NCBI GenBank assembly: GCA_000474255.1
Contig: BATO01000011.1
Span: 1-64,000, forward strand
Length of the DNA: 64,000 bases
Reading direction: 5' to 3'
Source of the DNA: Aquipseudomonas alcaligenes MRY13-0052
GTDB taxonomy: Bacteria; Pseudomonadota; Gammaproteobacteria; Pseudomonadales; Pseudomonadaceae
The translations under genes and the position numbers were made by a program. This document shows positions 43,191 to 51,919 of the stretch, one piece after another. The notes beneath the pieces are model-generated. The model was not told the DNA's origin. It did no database searches and saw only the letters and a program-made list of their open reading frames with translations. Positions within the stretch are counted from its first letter, which is position 1. Every line of letters starts with the position of its first letter.

Positions 43191-44663
43191 TCAGACGATG
43201 AACTTGGTCGAGAGCCAGAACAGCGCCGCGGCCAGGGCCATGGAGGTGGGCAGGGTCAGCACCCAGGCCAGCAGGATGTTGCGCACCGTGCCGCCCTGCA
43301 GGCCGCTCTTGTTGGCGACCATGGTGCCGGCGACGCCGGAGGACAGCACGTGGGTGGTGGACACCGGCAGGCTGTAGATGTTGGCCAGGCCGATGGCGGC
43401 GGCGGCGGTGATCTGCGCGCTCATGCCCTGGGCGTAGCTCATGCCCTGCTTGCCGATCTTCTCGCCGACGGTCAGTACCACGCGCTTCCAGCCGACCATG
43501 GTGCCGATGCCCAGGGCCAGGGCCACCGCGAGGATCACCCAGAAGGGCGCGTACTCGGTGGTGGCGGTCAGGTCCTTGCGCAGCTTCTCCAGGTCCGCCT
43601 TCTCGCGGGCCGGCAGCTCGGAGAGCTTGCCCACTTTCTTCGCGGTGTCGTCCAGGCAGAGCAGGTAGCGACGGGTCTCGACGCGGGTTTCCTCGCTCAT
43701 GTCGCTGTAGCTGGCCACGCCCTTGAGGTTGGTCAGCAAGCCGTCGATGGTCGCTTCGGTCTGCTTCGGATCGCAGCGGAATGCCTGGGGCATCTCGCTG
43801 GGAGTTGCCTTGCCCAGGGCCAGCATCTCGCCGAGGGTGTCGGTGTGGCGCTGGTAGAACTGGCTCAGGTGAGTGGCGGCATCACGGGTGCGTTCGATCT
43901 GGTAGGTGGTGCTGTTCAGGTCGAGCACGAACTTCGCCGGGACGATGCCGATCAGCACCAGCATGATCAGGCCGATGCCTTTCTGGCCGTCGTTGGAACC
44001 GTGCACGAAGCTCACGGCCATGGCCGAAAGCACCAGCACCAGGCGGTTCCAGAAGGGCGGGTGCTTCTTGTCGTCGACTTCCTTGCGGGTCTCCGGGGTC
44101 TTGTGCATCTTCGACGCCGGGTAGAACCACTTCAGCGACAGCAGCAGCAGCGCCGCGACCATGAAGCCGGCGGCCGGGGAGAAGATCAGCGACAGGCCGA
44201 TATCGATGGCCTTGCCCCAGTTCACGCCTTCGCCCAGGGGCAGATCGGTGATCATCGCGTTGGCCAGGCCGACGCCGAGGATCGAGCCGATCAGGGTGTG
44301 GGAGCTGGACGCCGGGATGCCCAGGTACCAGGTACCGAGGTTCCAGGTGATGGCCGCCGCCAGCAACGAGAACACCATGGCCAGACCGTGGCCGGTGTTG
44401 ACGTTGATCAGCAGCTCCACCGGCAGCAGGTGGACGATGGCATACGCCACGCCGACGCCGCCCAGCAATACGCCGAGGAAGTTGAAGATGCCGGAGAGGA
44501 CCACAGCGCGGTAGGGCGACATGGCCTTGGTGTAGATAACCGTGGCGACCGCGTTGGCGGTGTCATGGAAACCGTTGATGAACTCGAAGGTCAGGACGAA
44601 TGCCAGGGCGAGCAACAGGCTCACGACCAGCCAGGCATCAAGCCCGCTGAAGAGATCGAACAT
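43191..44663 (-). CDS. PiT family inorganic phosphate transporter
   Basis: A 490-residue inner-membrane transporter with the two PiT signatures (FEFINGFHDTANAVATVIYT near the N terminus and VSFVHGSNDGQKGIGLIMLV in the middle), about ten helices and a central soluble loop (about 240-360). It should import metal-phosphate with H+ like E. coli PitA. PiT genes are often paired with a DUF47 (PhoU-like) gene; none is present here. Confidence 0.9.
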   Translation of the reverse strand: MFDLFSGLDAWLVVSLLLALAFVLTFEFINGFHDTANAVATVIYTKAMSPYRAVVLSGIFNFLGVLLGGVGVAYAIVHLLPVELLINVNTGHGLAMVFSLLAAAITWNLGTWYLGIPASSSHTLIGSILGVGLANAMITDLPLGEGVNWGKAIDIGLSLIFSPAAGFMVAALLLLSLKWFYPASKMHKTPETRKEVDDKKHPPFWNRLVLVLSAMAVSFVHGSNDGQKGIGLIMLVLIGIVPAKFVLDLNSTTYQIERTRDAATHLSQFYQRHTDTLGEMLALGKATPSEMPQAFRCDPKQTEATIDGLLTNLKGVASYSDMSEETRVETRRYLLCLDDTAKKVGKLSELPAREKADLEKLRKDLTATTEYAPFWVILAVALALGIGTMVGWKRVVLTVGEKIGKQGMSYAQGMSAQITAAAAIGLANIYSLPVSTTHVLSSGVAGTMVANKSGLQGGTVRNILLAWVLTLPTSMALAAALFWLSTKFIV

Positions 44664-44767
44664 GAAGGTTTAGTGACAGGCTGGTTAGGGGGCGCGAATT
44701 ATGCCAGAAATCCGGCCCGCGCCCAGCGCCCGACTGCCGATCGGTACCTGATGGCACTGCGGCATGG

Positions 44768-44796
44768 CAGCGCAGCCCAGTAAAACCGGGCTGCGC
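44768..44796 (-). terminator. Terminator-like hairpin
   Basis: GCGCAGCCC and GGGCTGCGC around a nine-base loop, 22 bases beyond the small gene at 44818. No clear T run. Confidence 0.45.
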
Positions 44797-44817
44797 GACG
44801 CATTGTTCGAAATCGTT

Positions 44818-45015
44818 TCAGCTGTTCTGGCCGAGCTCTTTCTCGATCTTCTGGATCTCGCGCTCGAAGGCCTGGTCCAGGTAGTTCGAGCGTTTGCGCC
44901 AGGGCTTGCGCTCGGGGTCCGGTTGCGCGGCATAGGTGGTTACTTCGCCGCCGTAAACATCCTTGAATCGTTTTTCCTGGCGCTCGAGTTCGGCGCGCAG
45001 TTCGTCTTTCGTCAC
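44818..45015 (-). CDS. Small charged protein of unknown function
   Basis: A 65-residue, strongly charged protein (TKDELRAELERQEKRFKDVYGGEVTTYAAQPDPERKPWRKRSNYLDQAF) ending in a Glu/Lys-rich helix. A GTG start at 45015 fits the conserved-looking part; a start 41 codons further up (45138) is open but its extra residues look noncoding. No family recognised. Located behind the phosphate transporter with the same orientation. Confidence 0.6.
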   Translation of the reverse strand: MTKDELRAELERQEKRFKDVYGGEVTTYAAQPDPERKPWRKRSNYLDQAFEREIQKIEKELGQNS

Positions 45016-45328
45016 GTAGTGATCCGCTTCGTCTGATAGAGGTCTTGAATGAGTGTACGGCGATGGAAGGCGCGGGGCCTTCTGCAACTTTCGCCTGTCA
45101 TGGAGTTGGGCCGAATGGCCGTCTTCCATTGTCTTCACGACTATCCCGGTCGCGTTCGCCGCACCGCCGCAAGCCAGGTATGCCGCGCCTTGCGCGAATT
45201 ACCGGAGAACTTGGGGAGGGGCGCCGAAGTATATAGGGAAATTCACCAGAAGCTCTATCGAATAGAAAGCCGAACGCACGACGAGTTCAACTTTCGTTGC
45301 ACTCGCCGTGCACTTCCCTGGTGCACAC
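45016..45328. other. Intergenic region, nothing recognised
   Basis: About 310 bases with an AT-richer patch (45230-45300). No open frame with a plausible ribosome binding site and no strong repeat was found. It likely holds the promoter of the small minus-strand gene. Confidence 0.4.
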
Positions 45329-46738
45329 TCAAAGGCTGCGGATGATTCGCCCGAGTGTTTCCATGGCCTGTTCGCTGCGTGTCGTCCAGGGGTGGCCGTA
45401 GTTCAGGCGCGCGCAATTGCTGAAACTTCGCGTGGCCGAGAAGATCGGCCCGGGCGCGATGCTGATGCCCTGGGCCAGGGCCAGCTGGAACAGGCGCAGC
45501 GAGTCCACCTGGGCGGGGAACTCCAGCCACAGGAAGTAGCCGCCATCGGGCCGGCTGACCCGGGTCTGCTCCGGCAGGTGGCGCGCCACGGCCGCCAGCA
45601 TCGCGTTCTGCCGGCTCTCCAGGGCATAGCGCAGGCGCCGCAGGTGGCGGTCGTAGCCGCCGTGCTGCAGGTAGTCGGCAATGGCGGCCTGGGCCGGCAC
45701 CGAGGCGGAGATGCTGGTCATCAGCTTCAACCGCTCGATCTCCCCGGCGTAGCGCCCGCCCGCCACCCAGCCCACCCGGTAGCCCGGTGCCAGGCTCTTG
45801 GAGAACGAACTGCAATGCATCACCAGGCCCTCGCTGTCGAAGGCCTTCACCGGCTTGGGCGCCTGCTGGCCGAAATACAGCTCGGCGTACACGTCGTCTT
45901 CGATCATCGGCACCTGGTACTGCTTCAGCAGCTCGGCCAGGCGTCGCTTGCGCGCTTCGGTAAGGCTCGCGCCCAGGGGGTTGTGGAAGTTGCTCATGAA
46001 CCAGCAGGCCTTGATCGGCAACTGCTCGAGGCTGCGTTCCAGCACCTCCAGGTCGATGCCCTCGCGCGGGTGCACGGGGATTTCCACCGCCTTCAGCTTC
46101 AGCCGCTCCAGCACCTGCAGGCTGGCATAGAAGGCCGGCGACTCGATGGCCACCAGGTCGCCCGGGCGGGTCACCACCTGCAGGCACAGGTTCAGCGCTT
46201 CAAGCGCGCCGTTGGTGATCACCAGCTCCTCGATGGGCAGCGGCAGGCCGCCGACCATGTAGCGCAGGGCGATCTGCCGGCGCAGGCCATGGTTGCCCGG
46301 GGTCATGTCGGAGACGGTGGAGCGCGGGTCCATCTCCCGCACCGCATGGGACATGGAGCGCGCCAGGCGTTGCAGGGGGAATAGCTCGGGGCTGGGGAAG
46401 GCCGAGCCGAAGGGCACGGTGTCCGGGTCCTTGATGGAGCTGAGCACCGAGAACACCAGCTCGCTCACGTCCACCTCGGTGGTGGCCGCCTCACGGACGG
46501 GCACCTCCGGCTCCTGCAGCGGGCGCTGCACGTGCTGGCAGACGAAGTAACCGGAGCGCGCACGGGCGATGATCAGCCCACGGCTCTCCAGCAGGTAATA
46601 AGCCTGGAACACGGTGGAGGCGCTGACCCCGTAGGTGCGGCTGGCGTGGCGCACCGAGGGCACCTTCTCCCCCGGTGCGAGCACGCCGGTGCGGATCAGC
46701 TCGGCGATCTCGTCGGCGAATTTCTCGTAGCGCTTCAT
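45329..46738 (-). CDS. MocR-type regulator: GntR DNA-binding domain fused to aminotransferase-like domain
   Basis: A 469-residue protein. Residues 1-70 are a GntR winged helix (KVPSVRHASRTYGVSASTVFQAYYLLESRGLI); from about 95 onward is a fold-type I aminotransferase domain with the PLP lysine in CSSFSKSLAPGYRVGW. MocR regulators use PLP as effector or sense amino-type ligands and often control a neighbouring gene; here the closest neighbour, ccoG, is not an obvious target. ATG at 46738 is chosen because the winged helix begins there. Confidence 0.9.
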   Translation of the reverse strand: MKRYEKFADEIAELIRTGVLAPGEKVPSVRHASRTYGVSASTVFQAYYLLESRGLIIARARSGYFVCQHVQRPLQEPEVPVREAATTEVDVSELVFSVLSSIKDPDTVPFGSAFPSPELFPLQRLARSMSHAVREMDPRSTVSDMTPGNHGLRRQIALRYMVGGLPLPIEELVITNGALEALNLCLQVVTRPGDLVAIESPAFYASLQVLERLKLKAVEIPVHPREGIDLEVLERSLEQLPIKACWFMSNFHNPLGASLTEARKRRLAELLKQYQVPMIEDDVYAELYFGQQAPKPVKAFDSEGLVMHCSSFSKSLAPGYRVGWVAGGRYAGEIERLKLMTSISASVPAQAAIADYLQHGGYDRHLRRLRYALESRQNAMLAAVARHLPEQTRVSRPDGGYFLWLEFPAQVDSLRLFQLALAQGISIAPGPIFSATRSFSNCARLNYGHPWTTRSEQAMETLGRIIRSL

Positions 46739-46815
46739 CTTGTCCTGCGGGTGGGCGGCCTGGGCCGCCCACTCTAAGCGCTGCGTCGGGCCGCCGCCAC
46801 AGGTGCCGTCCATGC

Positions 46816-48234
46816 TCAACGGTGGGGGCTGACGAAGGTGCTGTCGGCGCTGGCGCTGGCCGCATCGCCGTCCAGGCTGGTGAGGCGGAACACCAGCTCG
46901 CGGGAGCCGCCGCCCAGCGCGTCGTCTTCCTGGGCCACCGAAACCGGTAGCTCGAGGATCTCGCCCGCCTCGATCTTCACCTCGGCCGGTGCCTGCAGGC
47001 GCAGGCCCTCGCCTTCGGCCAGCTCCAGGCGGTAGCGGTGGGCGAGCTGGGTCTTGTTGATCAGCTTGAGGTTGTAGATGTTCTCGATCTCGCCGGCGGC
47101 GTTCTCGCGGAACATGCCCCTGTCCTTGATCACGTCCATGGAGATTTCCGAGCGCGCCGCCAGCAACCAGCCGAACGCGCCGATCATCAGCACCAGGGCG
47201 GTGGCGTAGCCGATCAGGCGGGGGCGCAGCAGGTGGGTGTGGCCGCCTTCCAGGGCGCGCTCCGAGCTGTAGCCCACCAGACCACGGGCGTAGCCCATCT
47301 TGTCCATCACCGAATCACAGGCGTCCACGCAGGCCGCGCAGCCGATGCAGGCGATCTGCAGGCCATCGCGGATGTCGATGCCGGTGGGGCACACCTGCAC
47401 GCATACCGTGCAATCGATGCAATCGCCCAGGCCCTGGGCCTTCGGATCGACCCCCTTCTTGCGCGCCCCGCGGGACTCGCCCCGGGCGGCATCGTAGGAA
47501 ACGATCAGTGTGTCCTTGTCGAACATCACGCTCTGGAAGCGTGCATAGGGGCACATGTGGATGCACACCTGCTCGCGCATCCAGCCGGCGTTCACGTAGG
47601 TGGCGGCAGTGAAGAACAGCACCCAGAACAGCGAAATGCCGCCGGCCTGCAGGGTCACGATCTCGGTGGCCAGTTCGCGCACCGGGGTGAAGTAGCCGAC
47701 GAAGGTCACAGCCGTGGCCAGGCTGATGGCCAGCCACAGGCCGTGCTTGGCCAGGTTGCGCAGCACCTTCTCCACGCCCCAGGGTGCGGCGGCCAGCTTG
47801 ATGCGCTGGTTGCGGTCGCCCTGGGTGCGCTGCTCGACCCACATGAACATCCAGGTCCACACGCTTTGCGGGCAGCTGTAGCCGCACCACACGCGCCCGG
47901 CGAACACCGTGATGAAGAACAGCCCGAATGCGCAGATGATCAGCAGCCCCGAAAGCAGGATGAAATCCTGCGGCCAGAAGGTCGCGCCGAAGATATAGAA
48001 CTTGCTGTCCTCCAGGCTCCAGAGCACGGCCTGGCGGCCATCCCAGTCGAACCAGAGGGTGCCGAAGAACAGCAGGCACAACAGACCGGCGCCGAGCAGG
48101 CGGAAGTTGCGGAACCGCCCGGTGAAGCTGCGGGTATGGATGGGGGCACTGGAGGCGTAAAGGGACTTGCTGGCGGCGGCGGGGCGACTCGGTTGGACGA
48201 CCTCTACCTGCCTGACGGGAATCATCTCGCTCAT
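46816..48234 (-). CDS. ccoG: Cytochrome c oxidase accessory protein CcoG (FixG/RdxA family)
   Basis: A 472-residue membrane iron-sulphur protein with about five helices (segments near 45-65, 90-112, 165-185, 200-220 and 345-365). Cluster motifs: WCGYSCPQ, CIDCTVCVQVCPTG and CIGCAACVDAC. A C-terminal Ig-like periplasmic domain follows. CcoG reduces Cu(II) during copper delivery to cbb3 oxidase. The ccoNOQP and ccoH/I/S genes are not in the window, so it stands alone here. No Anr box was seen upstream. Confidence 0.92.
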   Translation of the reverse strand: MSEMIPVRQVEVVQPSRPAAASKSLYASSAPIHTRSFTGRFRNFRLLGAGLLCLLFFGTLWFDWDGRQAVLWSLEDSKFYIFGATFWPQDFILLSGLLIICAFGLFFITVFAGRVWCGYSCPQSVWTWMFMWVEQRTQGDRNQRIKLAAAPWGVEKVLRNLAKHGLWLAISLATAVTFVGYFTPVRELATEIVTLQAGGISLFWVLFFTAATYVNAGWMREQVCIHMCPYARFQSVMFDKDTLIVSYDAARGESRGARKKGVDPKAQGLGDCIDCTVCVQVCPTGIDIRDGLQIACIGCAACVDACDSVMDKMGYARGLVGYSSERALEGGHTHLLRPRLIGYATALVLMIGAFGWLLAARSEISMDVIKDRGMFRENAAGEIENIYNLKLINKTQLAHRYRLELAEGEGLRLQAPAEVKIEAGEILELPVSVAQEDDALGGGSRELVFRLTSLDGDAASASADSTFVSPHR

Positions 48235-48471
48235 GATGCTGGCCTTTTGGGCTATGACGGCGAGGCGGACTATAGGGAGAGGCTGATACTGGAAACAGAT
48301 TCAGGTGATGGGGCAAAAACCATATCAGATGGGCCGCGATGGCCGTCTGGCCCGCAAGGCGCGTGGTTTCTGGCGGGGCACGGGTGCGCCCTGCGCAAAG
48401 CGCGGCAATCGGTCGCGGGGTAATTACCGGTGCAGCGCCTCGCCCCTACCTAGAGAACGCCACTCATCCAC

Positions 48472-48492
48472 CTTGTAGGGGCGAATTCATTG
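48472..48492. repeat. REP-like unit
   Basis: TTGTAGGGGCGAATTCATTGG, one of several GTAGGGGCGAATTCATTCGCC-type palindromes in the window. Confidence 0.55.
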
Positions 48493-48519
48493 GCTCTGTC
48501 TGCGTTAAGTGTTGCTAAA

Positions 48520-48905
48520 GGATTTGAGCTCAGCTGATTGTCGAGTTCTGGTGATGTTTCTGGTTTCGCCCACCCGGGCGAGTCCCTTTTAACAATCGTC
48601 GGAATGCCGAACCACTTAAAAGGAACCAAAAGGGCTTGCCCCATCATCCGGCCCCGGCTTCGCCGTGGTTCCCTCACTCCATCGTTGCTCTGGGGGCCGG
48701 CGCGATGGGCCATCCATGGCCTGGCGCGCCTCTCGCGGCATCCATGCCGCTCGTCCCCCGGCGCAACGACTGCGTTCGGCCTCCTGGAGGGGCGTTGGCG
48801 GCTGCTCCAACTTTCTTCGTCCAGCGCATTGCCACGTGGTGCGCACAGGCTTTCGTAGGATGGGTCGGGCGGCGTTCCGCGAGCGAAGCGAAACCCATGC
48901 GGTGG
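48520..48905. repeat. Composite intergenic repeat cassette, copy B
   Basis: Same ordered segments as 27301-27785, in shorter form, in the gene-free stretch 48235-49021. Short open frames within it have matching but shifted peptide traces (KRDSPGWAKP on the minus strand in both copies), which I read as spurious translation of repeat DNA. The flanks are not alike. Confidence 0.75.
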
Positions 48906-49021
48906 CGGTGGCAGAAATCCTTTGGTGCCCGGAAAGCACCGTGCTTGAGCGCCTGCATTAAAACCACAACAGCTAACGCCGACAGAGCCATTTCAATCGC
49001 CCAAGGGCAACGCCGTTGCCC

Positions 49022-49050
49022 CAAAAGCCCCTCCCTGTTCCGAGAGGGGC
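49022..49050 (-). terminator. Terminator of the BRO-N pair
   Basis: On the minus strand GCCCCTC pairs with GAGGGGC over a loop, followed by TTTT; 10-40 bases beyond the stop at 49061. Confidence 0.7.
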
Positions 49051-49060
49051 CGGGCTTGGG

Positions 49061-49312
49061 TCAGTTGGTCCAGAGAGGCAGCGCGCCCATCTTCATCAGC
49101 TGCCAGAAGTCCTGCTGGTTGCTGTGGCAAAGGTCCACCATCACATCCATCAGCGCACCCTCGCGGACTTCGTTGAGAAAGGGGCCGGGAGTACCTTCGC
49201 GCCGGCCCGCGTTGTCCTGGATGATCGCCGCGATCATGTGCACCGCGTTCAGCCGTGAGTCCAGGCGCTCCAGCAGGTCGTGCAGGCGTTGCTGCTGCAT
49301 ATCCGTGCTCAT
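49061..49312 (-). CDS. Small protein paired with BRO-N protein
   Basis: An 83-residue protein (TDMQQQRLHDLLERLDSRLNAVHMIAAIIQDNA ... MDVMVDLCHSNQQDFWQLMKMG), helical and without signal or membrane segment. ATG at 49312 overlaps the preceding stop (49309-49312) and has AAGGAGG before it. It may act with the antirepressor-like protein. No family recognised. Confidence 0.65.
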   Translation of the reverse strand: MSTDMQQQRLHDLLERLDSRLNAVHMIAAIIQDNAGRREGTPGPFLNEVREGALMDVMVDLCHSNQQDFWQLMKMGALPLWTN

Positions 49313-49776
49313 GCCGACACCTCCTTGCCGCTGGCCATGAACAGCGGCAAATCCCGCCAGGCCACCCACAACTCACCCTGCCAACGCACCACACCCAGCT
49401 GCCTGCCCTCGTAGGTCAGCGTTTCACGCGTCGGGGCCGCATCGGGCGTGCGGTGATAGTCATGCAGCGTCGGCACCAGCACTTCGTTCACCCAGCGGCC
49501 CACATCGCCGTGCTTGGGTTTGCCGAACTGGAACAGTGCCCGGTAGGCGCCGATATCGCTGATCACCACCACCTCTTCATGGAAGTCGTCGGTGTAGCTG
49601 AGGGAAAGGGTTTGCTGCTCGTGAGGCTGCAAGGACGGGAGCAAGGGGAGGGCATCGGCAAGGCCGATCAACTGCGCGAAGTCATGGGCAACGAACCAGG
49701 GCTGGTTGTCGACTATCACGGCGCGTAGGCGTTGGTGGTGGTGATAGAAAACGAGGGGGGTGAACGCGTTTTTCAT
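49309..49776 (-). CDS. BRO-N domain protein (phage antirepressor-like)
   Basis: A 155-residue protein whose first 100 residues match the BRO-N/antirepressor pattern (LRAVIVDNQPWFVAHDFAQLIGLAD ... VVVISDIGAYRALFQFGKPKHGDVGRWVNEVLVPTLHDY). Phage antirepressors and baculovirus BRO proteins bind DNA with this domain. The C-terminal half (EGRQLGVVRWQGELWVAWRDLPL) is different. AGGAG before the ATG. No phage genes are nearby, so this is a domesticated or stand-alone pair. Preceded by a structured leader. Confidence 0.8.
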   Translation of the reverse strand: MKNAFTPLVFYHHHQRLRAVIVDNQPWFVAHDFAQLIGLADALPLLPSLQPHEQQTLSLSYTDDFHEEVVVISDIGAYRALFQFGKPKHGDVGRWVNEVLVPTLHDYHRTPDAAPTRETLTYEGRQLGVVRWQGELWVAWRDLPLFMASGKEVSA

Positions 49777-49802
49777 GGCAAAGCTCCTGATGAATAAGGA
49801 AG

Positions 49803-49903
49803 CTGCCACCGTTCGCTGTCAGTCGAAGGGTGGCAGACCGCGCAGGGTTGACAGACCGGCATCAGGAACCGGCAGACCCGAGGGTCTCCCCGCGCGATCT
49901 GCC
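49803..49903 (-). ncRNA. Structured leader with alternative hairpins before the BRO-N gene
   Basis: CTGCCACC (49803-49810) can pair with GGTGGCAG (49829-49836). The overlapping GGCAGACCGCGC (49832-49843) can pair with GCGCGATCTGCC (49892-49903) with one mismatch, enclosing an inner AGACCC-TC-GGGTCT-like hairpin (49873-49887). The two long stems share 49832-49836 so cannot form together. The region ends 27 bases before the BRO-N start. A regulatory (attenuator-like) leader is inferred; there is no match to a riboswitch class I know. Confidence 0.45.
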
Positions 49904-50011
49904 ATAGAGCAGTGCAGTTGAAAACTGCATGCGAGCAAAGGCCTGCAAGAAACATTCGCCGTTTCTCGCATGCACCTTGCGGCGCAATCGCGCCTGATGA
50001 CGGGCTGTCAA

Positions 50012-50039
50012 ACCCGGCCACGGGATTTACCGTGGCCGG
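50012..50039. repeat. Perfect 11-base inverted repeat
   Basis: CCCGGCCACGG (50012-50022), GATTTA, CCGTGGCCGGG (50029-50039). On the minus strand TTGACA (50010-50005) follows at once, a possible -35 element for the BRO-N transcript, so this may be an operator. No T run. Confidence 0.5.
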
Positions 50040-50441
50040 GGCAGGATAGGGAGGAGGGAGTGGGAGGGCAAGGGTGTGGTCGCCGGATGGATCGCGGGGG
50101 GTGAATCAAACCAATGGCTATCTAACGACTCTGCTGCTCGTGACTGGCATCTTTCGACCAAGAGCGGACGTTGAGACTAGGAAAATAAAACGGTGGCCTT
50201 TTTCGCGCACAAACTTGTGCCAGCCGTTGCATTTGGCTACCGCCAAACTGAAGATAAGCGCCTGTCGTAAGCCCACTGCTTGGGCTATCTCTCGCTTCGG
50301 ACGAAGCGCCGTTTTGACCAGGAGCTGTATTGTGATGGATCACATACTGGCCGGACCTTCTTGTTCAGGTCTTTCCCTCTCGGCAGGGCGCCCCTCTTTT
50401 TTCACAACATATCCTCAACCCAGCCAGCTCTAGGAATTCCC
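50040..50441. other. Intergenic region upstream of an unrecognised gene
   Basis: About 400 bases of mixed, more AT-rich composition. Nothing with the look of a coding frame. The last 30 bases contain TAGGA before the ATG at 50442. A clear promoter was not seen. Confidence 0.4.
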
Positions 50442-51440
50442 ATGTCCGAGTCATCGCTCAATATCGTCTTGAAGTCCGATAACAATCAGCTCGCGGTGTT
50501 GCTTAAAGGGTTGAACGGGATGTTTACCGCCGCGTTTTTACAAGGGTTAGAAGCAACGTTCGCCGGCGACCGGGGCCATCCACAACCCGCCGTTTTCACC
50601 GACCTCAACGTGCAACAGGTGAGGGTCGGCAAAGGATTGTATGGGCTGCATATCCAAGGCGACGAAGCGGAAGCCTTCATGGACTGGCTAGGCGGCTTGC
50701 CGGGATTGGCGTTCTGGGCGTTGGCAACCAGTGAAACGATGATCGACATATATGCCTCCAGCGATGGCTGTAGTTACTGGAGCACCTATGTGGCGTGGGA
50801 GGGCGGCTCAGACCCGGAAGAAGATGCTCGTGAAGCCAAGCTCCAATGGTGGGTCGGCATGACCAAACCGGTGTTGCGCCATTTCGATGAAGACGCCGAC
50901 AGCGCGCTTGCACTGCTCAAAGCCCATCAGAAAACCAAGGACGAAGCCGACCACTGGGGCTACTTCTTCGCCAACCACATCACCAGCGAAGGTATGCTTC
51001 TGAAAGTCCGGATCAAAGACAAACTGGTACGTACCGCCTGGCTGCGAGAACTGCAGCGCTACGTAAAAGCGGAAGAAAAAGACTTCCAGCGCCTGGCCAC
51101 CTTTTTCACCAGCGAGCGCCTCAAATGGCAAGGCGGTGACGAGACGGCACAGTTCCCCGATTGGTCGGAACAACGGAAAGCTCCGCTGGAGCTGGCGAAG
51201 GGTTTAATGTTCGCCGAGGAGGCCGGCAACTGCCTATACGTTGGCTTTCATATGGACGGTATCGCGCCATATATTCACGGCGACTGCAACTCCTCGTCAC
51301 GAGGCAATTACGCAATCAATTTGGTGCAGTACTTCACCGCACTTTATTCGTTAGTCGGGGGCCGAGTTTTTTATAAAAACGAAACCCACTACCTTGCTCG
51401 CAGTGTTATTGACCATGATGGTTATCTGTACATCATGTAA
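50442..51440 (+). CDS. Unrecognised 332-residue protein, atypical composition
   Basis: A 332-residue soluble protein, no signal peptide. Aromatic-rich stretches (WGYFFANHITSEG, WSTYVAWEGG, QWWVGMTKPVL) and many charged residues give it an unusual look. No family recognised. Codons and intergenic sequence are more A/T-rich than the core genes around, which, with the flanking BRO-N pair and degraded DNA, suggests horizontal gain. It could be an immunity or effector-associated protein, but nothing in the sequence proves it. RBS TAGGA is weak. Confidence 0.7.
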   Translation: MSESSLNIVLKSDNNQLAVLLKGLNGMFTAAFLQGLEATFAGDRGHPQPAVFTDLNVQQVRVGKGLYGLHIQGDEAEAFMDWLGGLPGLAFWALATSETMIDIYASSDGCSYWSTYVAWEGGSDPEEDAREAKLQWWVGMTKPVLRHFDEDADSALALLKAHQKTKDEADHWGYFFANHITSEGMLLKVRIKDKLVRTAWLRELQRYVKAEEKDFQRLATFFTSERLKWQGGDETAQFPDWSEQRKAPLELAKGLMFAEEAGNCLYVGFHMDGIAPYIHGDCNSSSRGNYAINLVQYFTALYSLVGGRVFYKNETHYLARSVIDHDGYLYIM

Positions 51441-51919
51441 ATCAATGCGTGCGGCGCTAGATCGTGAAGAAAAACAGCGCCGCTGGGATAGCGCGCCTGA
51501 AAGATGTCACCACATTTGGTTTTTGATTTTCGTACGTGCAGCATCGTCCCGGGATTTCGGGCCTAAGACTGCCCATCACGGCCGTCCGCTCCTGGCCGAT
51601 TTCAGCCCCTGGTGAACGGCTCCAATCATCACTTTTCGCCAACCTACAGTTGGTCGACAGCCATCCGACCAGAGCATCCAGTTCGGCCTGCCGCGCCGGT
51701 GCGATCACCCGCTCGCCGGCGCTGAGAATCTCGTACGGGTGCGCCACCGATGAGGTGACTGGAGTCAGGGCCTAGCTCGGGCTTCAGCCTTGGCCGAGGA
51801 TGCCGGCCAACGTGCCTTTCCCGCCATTGATCCGAAACCCGCCATGGCCCCGAACCCGGCCATGGGGCGGTTGCCCAACGGACGTATCATCGGCACATAA
51901 CCCTCAGCGAGGTACGGCC
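51441..51919. other. Degraded, gene-poor stretch with possible gene remnant
   Basis: No intact gene. On the minus strand 51640-51747 reads PYEILSAGERVIAPARQAELDALVGWLSTNC before losing its protein-like character, which resembles the front of a truncated gene. A decayed GGGCTTCAGCC repeat lies at about 51778-51790. The promoter for the next gene should be in the last 100 bases. Confidence 0.4.
51640..51747 (-). pseudogene. Possible truncated gene fragment
   Basis: About 36 residues beginning GTG-Ala-His-Pro-Tyr (51747) with normal Pseudomonas codon use, then composition changes. Family not recognised. It could equally be a chance frame. Confidence 0.25.

Noticed and set aside
48235-48330. A possible Anr/Fnr box before ccoG
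   Set aside because: No TTGAT-N4-ATCAA-like site could be found in the upstream 100 bases.
49061-49903. The BRO-N pair as part of a prophage
   Set aside because: No integrase, structural, lysis or replication genes of phages occur on either side in the window.
50074-50433. A 119-codon plus-strand frame upstream of the unrecognised gene
   Set aside because: Composition is not protein-like and it lacks a ribosome binding site.
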